DNA from: Sphingobacteriaceae bacterium | Lineage (GTDB): Bacteria; Bacteroidota; Bacteroidia; B-17B0; Aurantibacillaceae | Reading direction: 5' to 3' | DNA length: 11,554 nt | NCBI GenBank assembly: GCA_025360355.1 | Contig: JANYCL010000057.1 | Coordinates: forward strand, 1-11,554 | In this document: piece after piece, positions 1 to 6,249 of the stretch | How positions within the stretch are numbered: the stretch's first letter is position 1 | Layout: the number at the start of each line of letters is the position of its first letter | Notes under the pieces: generated by a model | Database searches by the model: none | Seen by the model: the letters and a program-made list of their open reading frames with translations, nothing else | Told to the model about the DNA's origin: nothing | Position numbers and translations under genes: made by a program

Positions 1-950
1 GCTTCAATATCCTGATTCGTTGCAAGATCTTTATTTTTAATTAAAAAACCGCCGTTTATATCGTTATAAAAAATATAATTCAAGTAACTTCTGTTCTGAT
101 CACTTAAAAGATCTACACGGTATTTGTTCATGCTGTCTTTATAAATGGCTTTAATTTTTTCCGTATAAGTACGCAGCGAGCGCGTATCAAAATAACGGAA
201 CTCGTTACCGCCGTTGAAAGTACTCGCGTCATCCAGACTATAAGTTAATTGTGTTGGTGTATTAAAAGTTGGTTTCATATCGTACACTGCATTATCCCAA
301 CGGTAATTTTGGGTGAGCACAACTTTAAGGTCGACAGCGGCATTGGTAATATTATAATTTGTATTGGTGATATTAAAATCCATGTGTTGTTTTTCGTACT
401 GTTCATCATTGCCGATCGCTTGTTTAACAGTTGCACCAACACTTATTTTTTCATCAAAGATCATAAAGCGGCGGGATAATACAGTTTTGCTTTTGTCTCC
501 ATCCTGATAAACATAAACAATATAATTTCCTGATTTAGTGAATTGCATATTTGCTGTTGGGAAGAGAATAGAGTAGTGAATATATTTTTGCAAAGTGTTT
601 ACTGAGAAATTATAATTTAAAAAATTCAGATCATAAAAACCCTGAACATATTCTGATATCATTAGATCACTTGGCGCCCATTTTGCATCACAATGTACAA
701 CCGTCATCGAATATTGTTTTTTATCGGCATCCAGATCATCAAAACTTAATTGCAATTGCTCATCGGAATTAAATTTCAATAAAGGCAGACCAAATTCCCA
801 GCTCGATTCGTAAAGCTGCACGGTTTTAATACTTGACTTGTAGGTGAAATCCTCATAGCGGAGCTGACTATCATTCGAATAATCATCTTGCGCGAAAGAA
901 GAGGCGAGTATAAGGAGTAAGAATAAAGTATAAGAATTGCGTAATTTCAT
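1..950 (-). CDS. Type IX secretion system plug-family protein (DUF5103), N-terminal part; 3' end outside window
   Basis: Translating the minus strand from the ATG at 950 gives 316 codons with no stop before the window edge, so the C-terminus is missing. Residues 1-21 look like a Sec signal peptide (hydrophobic core, then ASSFA before Gln21). The mature part matches my memory of the DUF5103 / T9SS plug family: VVHCDAKWAPSDL (84-96), SEYVQGF (99-105), a SGNYIVYVYQDGD stretch (140-152) and VLSRRFMIFDE (157-167). Family knowledge: this protein plugs the periplasmic side of the SprA outer-membrane translocon when it carries no cargo. It is a single-copy core gene in gliding or secreting Bacteroidota. 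No other T9SS gene is visible here. The next gene upstream (plsY) ends 76 nt away, and promoter-like boxes lie in that gap, so separate transcription is likely. Family assignment rests on motif recall, not a search. Confidence 0.85.
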   Translation of the reverse strand, partial: MKLRNSYTLFLLLILASSFAQDDYSNDSQLRYEDFTYKSSIKTVQLYESSWEFGLPLLKFNSDEQLQLSFDDLDADKKQYSMTVVHCDAKWAPSDLMISEYVQGFYDLNFLNYNFSVNTLQKYIHYSILFPTANMQFTKSGNYIVYVYQDGDKSKTVLSRRFMIFDEKISVGATVKQAIGNDEQYEKQHMDFNITNTNYNITNAAVDLKVVLTQNYRWDNAVYDMKPTFNTPTQLTYSLDDASTFNGGNEFRYFDTRSLRTYTEKIKAIYKDSMNKYRVDLLSDQNRSYLNYIFYNDINGGFLIKNKDLATNQDIE

Positions 951-963
951 ATTAGTGTTGAAG

Positions 964-983
964 CAAATGTATTGCCAAATGTA
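964..983 (-). promoter_or_regulatory. Candidate promoter: two TACATTTG (-7) boxes upstream of the T9SS plug gene
   Basis: On the minus strand the octamer TACATTTG occurs at 976-983 and again at 964-971, start to start 12 nt apart. Both match the Bacteroidota -7 consensus TAnnTTTG. The upstream box would give a leader of roughly 20 nt before the ATG at 950. The downstream box would leave only a few nucleotides. No well-spaced -33 TTG element is seen for either, which lowers confidence. Confidence 0.4.
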
Positions 984-1026
984 CAAATTGAAGGGTTTAA
1001 CGAAGATAAATAGGAATAATTAACGA

Positions 1027-1662
1027 TTAATTGGTCGCTTTATTGTAAAACTTAATACGGGATTCGGTTTTAGAAAGCAAACGCAGAATGTTTTTGCGGT
1101 GAGTGATGATCAAGAGTACTGCAGTAAGAATAGAGAAAACAATAAGTATCACATCTTTATTATGCATTCCTAAGTTTAAAATGATTGGATAACTAATACC
1201 CGCCATCATTGAACTTAAAGAAACATAACGTGAAGTAAACAATACGATCAGGAAAACTAATAAAGCAACCGAACAGGAAACGGGAGTAATACACATTACC
1301 ACACCTAAAATAGTTGCAACTCCTTTACCGCCTCTGAAACCGGCGAAGATCGGGAAAATATGTCCGATCAAAGCTGCAATACCTAAACCTATTTGGAAGT
1401 TTGTAAAGAATGGAGTTTCCATTGTGAAACCGGTTAAAAAGGATAGTGAAACCGCGGCTGTACCTTTTAATACATCAATAATTAATACAGGAATTCCGGC
1501 CTTTGTACCTAAAACCCTGAATGTATTAGTAGCCCCGGCATTACCACTGCCAAATTCTCTGACATCAATATTATAGAAAAACTTACCGATCCAAACCGAT
1601 GTGGGTATAGAGCCGAGCAGATAGGCGCCAAAAAGGAATAAAGTTATATAGAGGACTTCCAA
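1027..1662 (-). CDS. plsY: Glycerol-3-phosphate acyltransferase PlsY (acyl-phosphate dependent), TTG start
   Basis: PlsY transfers an acyl group from acyl-phosphate to glycerol-3-phosphate, giving lysophosphatidate, the first membrane step of phospholipid synthesis in bacteria that use the PlsX/PlsY route. The 211-residue product has the usual family length and strongly hydrophobic segments. Signature motifs are intact: LLGSIPTSVWIGK (15-27), FGSGNAGATNTFRVLG (37-52), GHIFPIFAGFRGGKGVAT (100-117) and a motif-3-like SRYVSLSS...YP stretch near 145-160. The start is TTG at 1662. An in-frame TAA lies six codons upstream with no ATG or GTG between, and the next Met is residue 81, beyond the first motif, so TTG is the only sensible start. 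The gene lies 117 nt downstream of gdhA and 76 nt upstream of the T9SS plug gene. plsX is not in the window. Confidence 0.96.
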   Translation of the reverse strand: MEVLYITLFLFGAYLLGSIPTSVWIGKFFYNIDVREFGSGNAGATNTFRVLGTKAGIPVLIIDVLKGTAAVSLSFLTGFTMETPFFTNFQIGLGIAALIGHIFPIFAGFRGGKGVATILGVVMCITPVSCSVALLVFLIVLFTSRYVSLSSMMAGISYPIILNLGMHNKDVILIVFSILTAVLLIITHRKNILRLLSKTESRIKFYNKATN

Positions 1663-1682
1663 AACTTTAAATGTTAGTTAAA

Positions 1683-1690
1683 CAAAAATA
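1683..1690 (-). promoter_or_regulatory. Candidate -7 promoter box upstream of plsY
   Basis: The minus strand reads TATTTTTG here, matching TAnnTTTG, 20 nt before the plsY TTG start. Transcription from it would give a leader of about 15 nt. No -33 TTG at 17-23 nt spacing is present, and the surroundings are very AT-rich, so a chance match is possible. Confidence 0.3.
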
Positions 1691-1759
1691 AAGTAATTAT
1701 TAAGAAATAGGGTAAAATTATCGGTTCATATCAAGTATAATACAAACAGAATAATGTTA

Positions 1760-1784
1760 ATTAACTAAAAATCAATTAGTTAAT
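1760..1784 (-). terminator. Weak AT-rich hairpin overlapping the gdhA stop codon
   Basis: ATTAACTAA (read on the minus strand, containing the stop region) pairs perfectly with TTAGTTAAT, 9 bp around a 7-nt loop. The stem has a single G-C pair and is not followed by a clean U-tract, so it is a poor intrinsic terminator. It may instead be a 3'-end structure or just AT-rich symmetry. Confidence 0.25.
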
Positions 1785-3057
1785 AATTGCCTTTTAACTT
1801 AACACCTTGCTCTATTCTTTGCAAAGCGGTAATATAGGCACCCATGCGCATACTGGTCTTGTATTTTTCAGAATTAGCCCAAACATTAGCAAAAGCGATT
1901 TCCATTTTCTGATCATGTCTTGTATTAACTTCTTCTTCTGTCCAATAATATCCGGCTTTGTTTTGTACCCATTCGAAATAAGATACGGTTACACCGCCAC
2001 TATTAGCTAAGATATCCGGAACAACAATAATATTACGTTCATTTAAAACATGATCGGCTTCCGGCATTGTTGGTCCGTTAGCACCTTCAACAATAAGTTT
2101 TGCGTGAATTTTTTTAGCGTATTCTTCATTGATCACATTTTGTAAAGCTGCAGGAACCAATAGATCACATTTGTATAATAACAATTGATCGTGCGGAATT
2201 TCTTCTGCGCCTGTAAAGCCTTTTAATACACCTTTATTTTTTGCTGAATAATCTAAAGCTGCTTTAACATCAATACCTTTTTCATTATAGAAAGAAGCAG
2301 TATGATCGCCGATACCTACAATTTTAATTCCTTTTTCATTTAATAAACGTGCCGAGTGTGAGCCCACGTTACCAAAACCTTGTACGATGGCCGTTACATT
2401 CTTAGGATCTAATCCTAATTTTTTAAGAGCTGCCAAAGAGTTAACCATAACACCACGTCCGGTTGCAGCATCTCTGCCTAATGAACCACCGATAGCAATT
2501 GGTTTTCCTGTAATTAAACCGGGAGAATCATTGCCTGTCATTTTATTAAATTCATCAAGGATCCAAGCCATCTCTCTGCCACTTGTTCCCATATCGGGAG
2601 CAGGAATATCTTTATCTACACCAAAAACATCTTTCATTGATTGCGCATACGCACGTGACATGCGCTCTAATTCACCAACACTCATTGCACGCGGATCACA
2701 TTTAATGCCGCCTTTTGCACCACCGTAAGGTAAATTTGCAACAGCGCATTTAAAACTCATCCAGGCAGCTAATGCCATAACTTCATCCTGGTTTACATCT
2801 AATGCATAACGGATCCCGCCTTTAGACGGACCAAGTGCAACAGAGTGGACTACACGATAACCTTCGAAAACTTCAATTTTACCATTATCCATTATAACAG
2901 GTAAACTTACTTTTACTTGCTTAAGTGGATTTTTTAAAATGATCTTAACGTCATCTGAAAGGTTCATTAATTTAGCCGCTACATCGAGACGGGCCAATAC
3001 TGCTTCAAACATACTTACATGTTTTTCGGCAGCTGCATTAGCAGTTTGTGTTGACAT
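1780..3057 (-). CDS. gdhA: Glutamate dehydrogenase (Glu/Leu/Phe/Val dehydrogenase family)
   Basis: The enzyme interconverts glutamate with 2-oxoglutarate plus ammonia using NAD(P), in the cytosol. The 425-residue product has the length of the RocG/GudB-type hexameric enzymes. The substrate domain shows GPSKGGIR (76-83), where Lys79 is the residue that contacts the glutamate side-chain carboxylate; leucine dehydrogenases lack this Lys. It also has Lys103, catalytic Lys115 in PYGGAKGGIK, and catalytic Asp155 in PAPDMGTS. The nucleotide domain has GFGNVG at 227-232, and EGANGPTMPEAD (324-335) and Ser359 in VSYFEW complete the active site. Glutamate specificity is therefore well supported; NAD versus NADP is not decided by what I can see. 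The ATG at 3057 is a natural start. The gene probably has its own promoter in the divergent gap. Confidence 0.95.
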   Translation of the reverse strand: MSTQTANAAAEKHVSMFEAVLARLDVAAKLMNLSDDVKIILKNPLKQVKVSLPVIMDNGKIEVFEGYRVVHSVALGPSKGGIRYALDVNQDEVMALAAWMSFKCAVANLPYGGAKGGIKCDPRAMSVGELERMSRAYAQSMKDVFGVDKDIPAPDMGTSGREMAWILDEFNKMTGNDSPGLITGKPIAIGGSLGRDAATGRGVMVNSLAALKKLGLDPKNVTAIVQGFGNVGSHSARLLNEKGIKIVGIGDHTASFYNEKGIDVKAALDYSAKNKGVLKGFTGAEEIPHDQLLLYKCDLLVPAALQNVINEEYAKKIHAKLIVEGANGPTMPEADHVLNERNIIVVPDILANSGGVTVSYFEWVQNKAGYYWTEEEVNTRHDQKMEIAFANVWANSEKYKTSMRMGAYITALQRIEQGVKLKGNY

Positions 3058-3087
3058 AAATACGAGATTTTGTTAGTTACTGGGGGT

Positions 3088-3118
3088 TAAAGTTAATACA
3101 ATTAACAGTGACGTGCAA
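3088..3118 (-). promoter_or_regulatory. Candidate gdhA promoter (-33 TTG / -7 TAACTTTA)
   Basis: On the minus strand TTG (3118-3116) is followed after exactly 20 nt by TAACTTTA (3095-3088), one mismatch from TAnnTTTG. The spacing fits the Bacteroidota -33/-7 layout. It would start transcription near 3080, about 25 nt before the gdhA ATG. Confidence 0.4.
3092..3106. promoter_or_regulatory. Inverted repeat GTTAAT-ACA-ATTAAC inside the candidate gdhA promoter
   Basis: A perfect 6-bp inverted repeat with a 3-nt spacer overlaps the upstream half of the -7 box and lies between the -33 and -7 elements. This is where a dimeric repressor would block polymerase. It is AT-rich, so chance is a real alternative. 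Confidence 0.25.
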
Positions 3119-3154
3119 TAAAAAAAACAAGGTTTTAGAAGAACAATTATCAGG

Positions 3155-3190
3155 CCTTTTTGTGCTATAAAAAGGTGTTTTAAACGCCTT
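3155..3190. repeat. Two overlapping, mutually exclusive hairpins in the gdhA / membrane-protein divergent gap
   Basis: Hairpin A pairs CCTTTTT (3155-3161) with AAAAAGG (3169-3175) around a 7-nt loop. Hairpin B pairs AAGGTGT (3172-3178) with ACGCCTT (3184-3190), with one G-T wobble and a 5-nt loop. They share bases 3172-3175, so only one can form. Read on the minus strand, hairpin B is followed by five Us, like an intrinsic terminator. Confidence 0.4.
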
Positions 3191-3250
3191 AAATATTGGG
3201 TTGGTGGGAATAACAGAGGGGTCAAAAATTATAGGCGTAAATTAACATGC

Positions 3251-3258
3251 TATATTTG
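3251..3258 (+). promoter_or_regulatory. Candidate -7 promoter box (TATATTTG) for the membrane protein / HAD pair
   Basis: TATATTTG matches TAnnTTTG exactly and would start transcription near 3265, giving a leader of about 35 nt to the ATG at 3301. No -33 TTG is seen at the expected distance. If real, the box rules out the earlier ATG at 3247, which would lie upstream of the transcript. Confidence 0.4.
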
Positions 3259-3300
3259 TTTTATAAAAATTTACAGAGTTTATTTGAGACTCTTTTTTTG

Positions 3301-3771
3301 ATGGATGAATTCTGGAAAATATTTTCTATTTTTTTTACCGGTATGTTGGGTTGGGGCAAAGTCGCGGTACCCTCTGCAATAGCTTTATTCGATTTTAATA
3401 TGTGGAAAGTTCTGGGAATTACAATTTCCGGCGGAATAACTGGCGCAATAGTTTTTACAAACATCAGTGATCTTTTAATGAAATGGTGGAACAATTCGAA
3501 AATGCAATTTTTCCGTGATCACCGTCATCCAAAAGTATTTACCAGATCAAACCGCCGCATCATTAAAATAAAAAAACGTTTTGGCGTTTGGGGTATTGCC
3601 TTTTGCGCTCCTATATTTTTATCCATTCCGGTTGGTGCTTTTGTTGCCGAGCGGTTTTATAAGGATAAGAAAAAAGTAATTCTTGCATTAAGTTTGTGGG
3701 TTATTTTCTGGAATACCACTATTTATTTTCTGCTTGTGTTCTTTTACGACGCCATCATAAAATTATTATGA
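3301..3771 (+). CDS. Uncharacterised small integral membrane protein
   Basis: I do not recognise this gene with confidence. The 156-residue product (from ATG 3301) has hydrophobic stretches at roughly residues 5-20, 30-55 and 95-120, and a C-terminal one ending in FFYDAIIKLL. Between the second and third lies a charged, basic stretch (RDHRHPKVFTRSNRR, then KIKKR). The pattern KKRFGVWGIAFCAP, then LSIPVGAFVAERF, recalls the 'KxG...P..P.GA..A' part of small multidrug-export / DedA-like (VTT) membrane proteins, as a distant resemblance only. An in-frame ATG at 3247 would add 18 residues. I prefer 3301 because a promoter-like box overlaps 3247. The stop overlaps the next gene's start (ATGA), implying translational coupling with the HAD nucleotidase. 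Confidence 0.7.
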   Translation: MDEFWKIFSIFFTGMLGWGKVAVPSAIALFDFNMWKVLGITISGGITGAIVFTNISDLLMKWWNNSKMQFFRDHRHPKVFTRSNRRIIKIKKRFGVWGIAFCAPIFLSIPVGAFVAERFYKDKKKVILALSLWVIFWNTTIYFLLVFFYDAIIKLL

Positions 3772-4457
3772 ATCATTTATTTTTTGATCTGGATAATACT
3801 TTGTGGGACTTTGACAAGAATTCCAAAGTCGTTTTGCAGAAACTATTTTTAGATAATGGTTTTGAAAAAAAATTGGGCGTTGATTTTAAAATTTTTCATG
3901 ATTTTTATTATAAAAAGAACGACGAACTCTGGCATCTTTATTATTTCGATAAAATAAAGAAAGCAGAATTAAGGTATAGACGTTTTTACGATTCGTTTTT
4001 AAATTTTGGTCTGGATAATTTGGCGTTAAGCAAAGAAATTTCGGAAGAATACGTTAGAATATCTCCGTATTCAAAGGAACTCTTGCCGGGCTGCATCGAG
4101 ATCTTAGAACATTTTAATTCAACACATCATTTACACATTATCACCAATGGCTTTGCTGAAGTACAAAACATTAAAATAGATAATTGCGGTTTGAGGAATT
4201 ATTTTAAAGAAATAATAATTTCAGAAGAACACGGCTTAACAAAGCCACACGTTGATATTTTCAGATTGGGTGAACGCTTAGCAAAAACAACCGCCGATAA
4301 ATGCATTATGATCGGTGATAATTGGGTGAGTGATGTTGAAGGTGCTGTTGGAGCAGGGTGGAAGGCTGTTTATTTTGAAGGAAATAAAAAGGCCGAATAT
4401 GAACATCAAAACATTAGCTGCATAACTTCTTTGTACGAACTTAAAGCGATCATTTAG
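3768..4457 (+). CDS. HAD-superfamily hydrolase, YjjG-like non-canonical pyrimidine nucleotidase
   Basis: This is a cytosolic phosphatase of 229 residues. HAD motifs are complete: FFDLDNTLWDFD with nucleophile Asp7 and general acid Asp9, TNG at 126-128 (motif II Thr126), Lys159 in GLTKPHVDIF (motif III), and IMIGDNWVSD with Asp184 and Asp189 (motif IV). The helical stretch at about 20-95 is the cap domain. The N-terminal HLFFDLDNTLWDF string and overall length fit the YjjG family, which dephosphorylates pyrimidine nucleotides, including damaged or halogenated ones, and is thought to clean the nucleotide pool. The start at 3768 is chosen because the first residues lead straight into motif I and the ATGA overlap is typical. 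A longer in-frame start at 3696 would only read through the end of the upstream gene. It ends one base from the facing TPR gene. Confidence 0.87.
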   Translation: MNHLFFDLDNTLWDFDKNSKVVLQKLFLDNGFEKKLGVDFKIFHDFYYKKNDELWHLYYFDKIKKAELRYRRFYDSFLNFGLDNLALSKEISEEYVRISPYSKELLPGCIEILEHFNSTHHLHIITNGFAEVQNIKIDNCGLRNYFKEIIISEEHGLTKPHVDIFRLGERLAKTTADKCIMIGDNWVSDVEGAVGAGWKAVYFEGNKKAEYEHQNISCITSLYELKAII

Positions 4458-4458
4458 T

Positions 4459-5886
4459 TCAGTTCTTTTTCTGCAATCGTTCAACACTTTTTTGAATGTA
4501 CTTTTCACTCGCAATTAAACTTTGCTGTATGCGTTTCGCGTAACGGATGCTATCCATGATCTCTTTCTGTTTTTCGTCTACTAAATGTTTTTGTTTTTCG
4601 ATCATGTTTTTTTGACGGTAAACATAAATTGAAAATACCAATACGAGGATAAGAACGAGAATAGCACCATAAGTAAAGAACATCTGTTTTTGTTTTTCAG
4701 TATCTTTTATTGCTAATTCCTTTTCTTTTTGAAGATTAAGCTCCGATTCTTTATGCTTGATCTCCATTGAAGATTGCATATTATTGATCTCCCCAATGTT
4801 CCTCAGTTTTGAAAGACTGTCGTTCACATCGGAATAGAGTTTATAATTATCATAAGCAGCCTTAAAATTTCCAATCTCATAATAAGAACGTGCCATTCCA
4901 AGCCGCGTTGTACTTTCATCATCGATAAATCCAAATTCATGTTCCAGTTTTAAAGCTCTTTCAAATTTTTGGATAGATTCCTGAAATTTTCCTTCTGCTC
5001 GCCGTATATCACCAATATTATTTAAGATCAATACAAGACCGTTGTTGTCGCCGGAAGCTTCGAAATTTTCAAGTGAATTTTTAAAATAATAATTTGCATT
5101 CTTAAAATCTTCCCTTTCGCTATAAACACTTCCAATATTATTATTTACCAAACCGATATTGCGCTTATCATTGTATTTTTCTGCAATGCGTAAAGCTTTG
5201 TAATTATATTCTAGCGACTTATCATTCTCTTTTAAATTATTATATACTTGCCCGATATTAATATATGCAATCACTTTGCTTTGATCGTCTCCGATGTCTG
5301 TTAACATTTTTGTAGATGCAAAATAATACTTTAAAGCATTTTTATAATCCTGCATATCGCTATATACAAGTCCGATGTTCAACAAACTTGATGACATTCC
5401 GGTTTTGTCATTTTTTTTCTGATCGATCTCATACGATTTTATAAAAAAATCAAGAGCCCTTGGAAAGTCTGATTTATCCCAATAAACAAGACCAATATTA
5501 TTATACAATGTGGATAAAAAATGTTTGTCGCCTGTTTCTTTTATTTTGTTCAGTCCGCGCTCGTAAAAACGTGTGGCTGAATTATAATCTGCCTTATTCC
5601 AATAAGCTACTCCTATTGAATTGCAAAATTTAATTTCATGGTAATAATCGTTCTTTTCAGAAGACAATTCCAGACCCTTTTTTCCATAGATTATAGTTGA
5701 GTCAAATTCTGAACTATTTTGATGAAGATCACAAATAGCAACTAATTCGAGCAATGAATTTGTATCGGCCTTAATGCGGGAATGGAATTTTGATTTGAGA
5801 GAATCAAGTGATCTATAATTTTGTGAAAATGTTGCGATATATGTCAACATTAAGAAGAAAAGGATTATATAGCGATTTTTTTTCAC
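4459..5886 (-). CDS. TPR transmembrane protein, array member 1 (orphan SpoIIE-linker tail), GTG start
   Basis: The 475-residue product has a signal peptide (1-21, ending ATFSQ), then TPRs of strict 40-residue pitch. The helix-A 'NIG..Y' position recurs at residues 91, 131, 171, 211, 251, 291 and, degenerate, 331; a weaker unit precedes. A charged coiled coil (about 360-400) leads to one membrane span (403-423), a second coiled coil, and the tail DSIRYAKRIQQSL (443-455), ASEKYI, then KKN. Expected topology: TPRs in the periplasm, tail in the cytosol. TPRs bind proteins or peptides; no catalytic domain follows the tail. The start is GTG at 5886: an in-frame stop lies six codons upstream and no ATG precedes the signal peptide. 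It is last in the array, 36 nt after the ABM gene, and ends one base from the convergent HAD gene. Its tail is the most divergent of the four (ASEKYI instead of PTEKYI). The partner or ligand is unknown. Confidence 0.9.
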   Translation of the reverse strand: MKKNRYIILFFLMLTYIATFSQNYRSLDSLKSKFHSRIKADTNSLLELVAICDLHQNSSEFDSTIIYGKKGLELSSEKNDYYHEIKFCNSIGVAYWNKADYNSATRFYERGLNKIKETGDKHFLSTLYNNIGLVYWDKSDFPRALDFFIKSYEIDQKKNDKTGMSSSLLNIGLVYSDMQDYKNALKYYFASTKMLTDIGDDQSKVIAYINIGQVYNNLKENDKSLEYNYKALRIAEKYNDKRNIGLVNNNIGSVYSEREDFKNANYYFKNSLENFEASGDNNGLVLILNNIGDIRRAEGKFQESIQKFERALKLEHEFGFIDDESTTRLGMARSYYEIGNFKAAYDNYKLYSDVNDSLSKLRNIGEINNMQSSMEIKHKESELNLQKEKELAIKDTEKQKQMFFTYGAILVLILVLVFSIYVYRQKNMIEKQKHLVDEKQKEIMDSIRYAKRIQQSLIASEKYIQKSVERLQKKN

Positions 5887-5922
5887 ACTAAACAGATAAA
5901 GTACTCAGTATAAATTTACAAA

Positions 5923-6246
5923 TTAAACTTCATGCAAACGTGAATTCTCTACTTTGCAGATCTGACTCAAATAACGTTTATACCATTTATCTGCTTTTGC
6001 TTTCGCTAATAAATGAGTCGAATTTTGTCGCCAGTGATTTATTGCCTCCATATTTTCCCAATAAGAAATAAAAATTCCTGCTTTATGGTCACCCGCGCTT
6101 TCATAACCAAGGAAGCCGGGTTGTTCTTGCGCTAATTTTAGAGTAATGTCGTCCATTTCTTTATAACCTTCAAGGTCATCTGATTTTGTGGAAGCAAAAA
6201 TTACTGCGTAGTAATCTTTTTGCGGTGGCGAATTTTTCCAAGGCAT
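5923..6246 (-). CDS. Antibiotic biosynthesis monooxygenase (ABM) fold protein, YqjZ-like
   Basis: This small cytosolic protein of 107 residues is the length of a single ABM (dimeric ferredoxin-like) domain. Supporting positions are the first strand YYAVIFAS (12-19), EQPGFLGYES (41-50), the strand AGIFISYWENMEAINHW (56-72), His78 in STHLLAKAKADKWY and the final SQICKVENSR strand. The family (COG2329) includes heme-degrading and quinone-forming monooxygenases and many members of unknown function. I see no clear IsdG-type Asn/Trp/His heme triad, so no substrate is assigned. The start follows the stop of the upstream TPR gene by 3 nt, so it is almost certainly co-transcribed and probably translationally linked. 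Its place inside a TPR array is odd and may be chance insertion or a functional tie. Confidence 0.8.
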   Translation of the reverse strand: MPWKNSPPQKDYYAVIFASTKSDDLEGYKEMDDITLKLAQEQPGFLGYESAGDHKAGIFISYWENMEAINHWRQNSTHLLAKAKADKWYKRYLSQICKVENSRLHEV

Positions 6247-6249
6247 AAA

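Noticed and set aside
2387..2728. Plus-strand open frame of 113 codons opposite gdhA
   Set aside because: It is antisense to a well-conserved coding region, has no family resemblance, and is explained by codon bias of gdhA. The same applies to open frames at 249-479, 1807-2010, 3261-3494, 4278-4514, 9307-9531 and 11028-11261.
3247..3300. Earlier ATG at 3247 for the small membrane protein
   Set aside because: It overlaps an exact TAnnTTTG box and would add an 18-residue aromatic-rich stretch that looks like translated non-coding DNA. Kept only as an alternative.
3696..3767. Longer start for the HAD nucleotidase at 3696
   Set aside because: The extra 24 residues lie wholly within the upstream gene in another frame. 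The ATG at 3768 leads directly into motif I.
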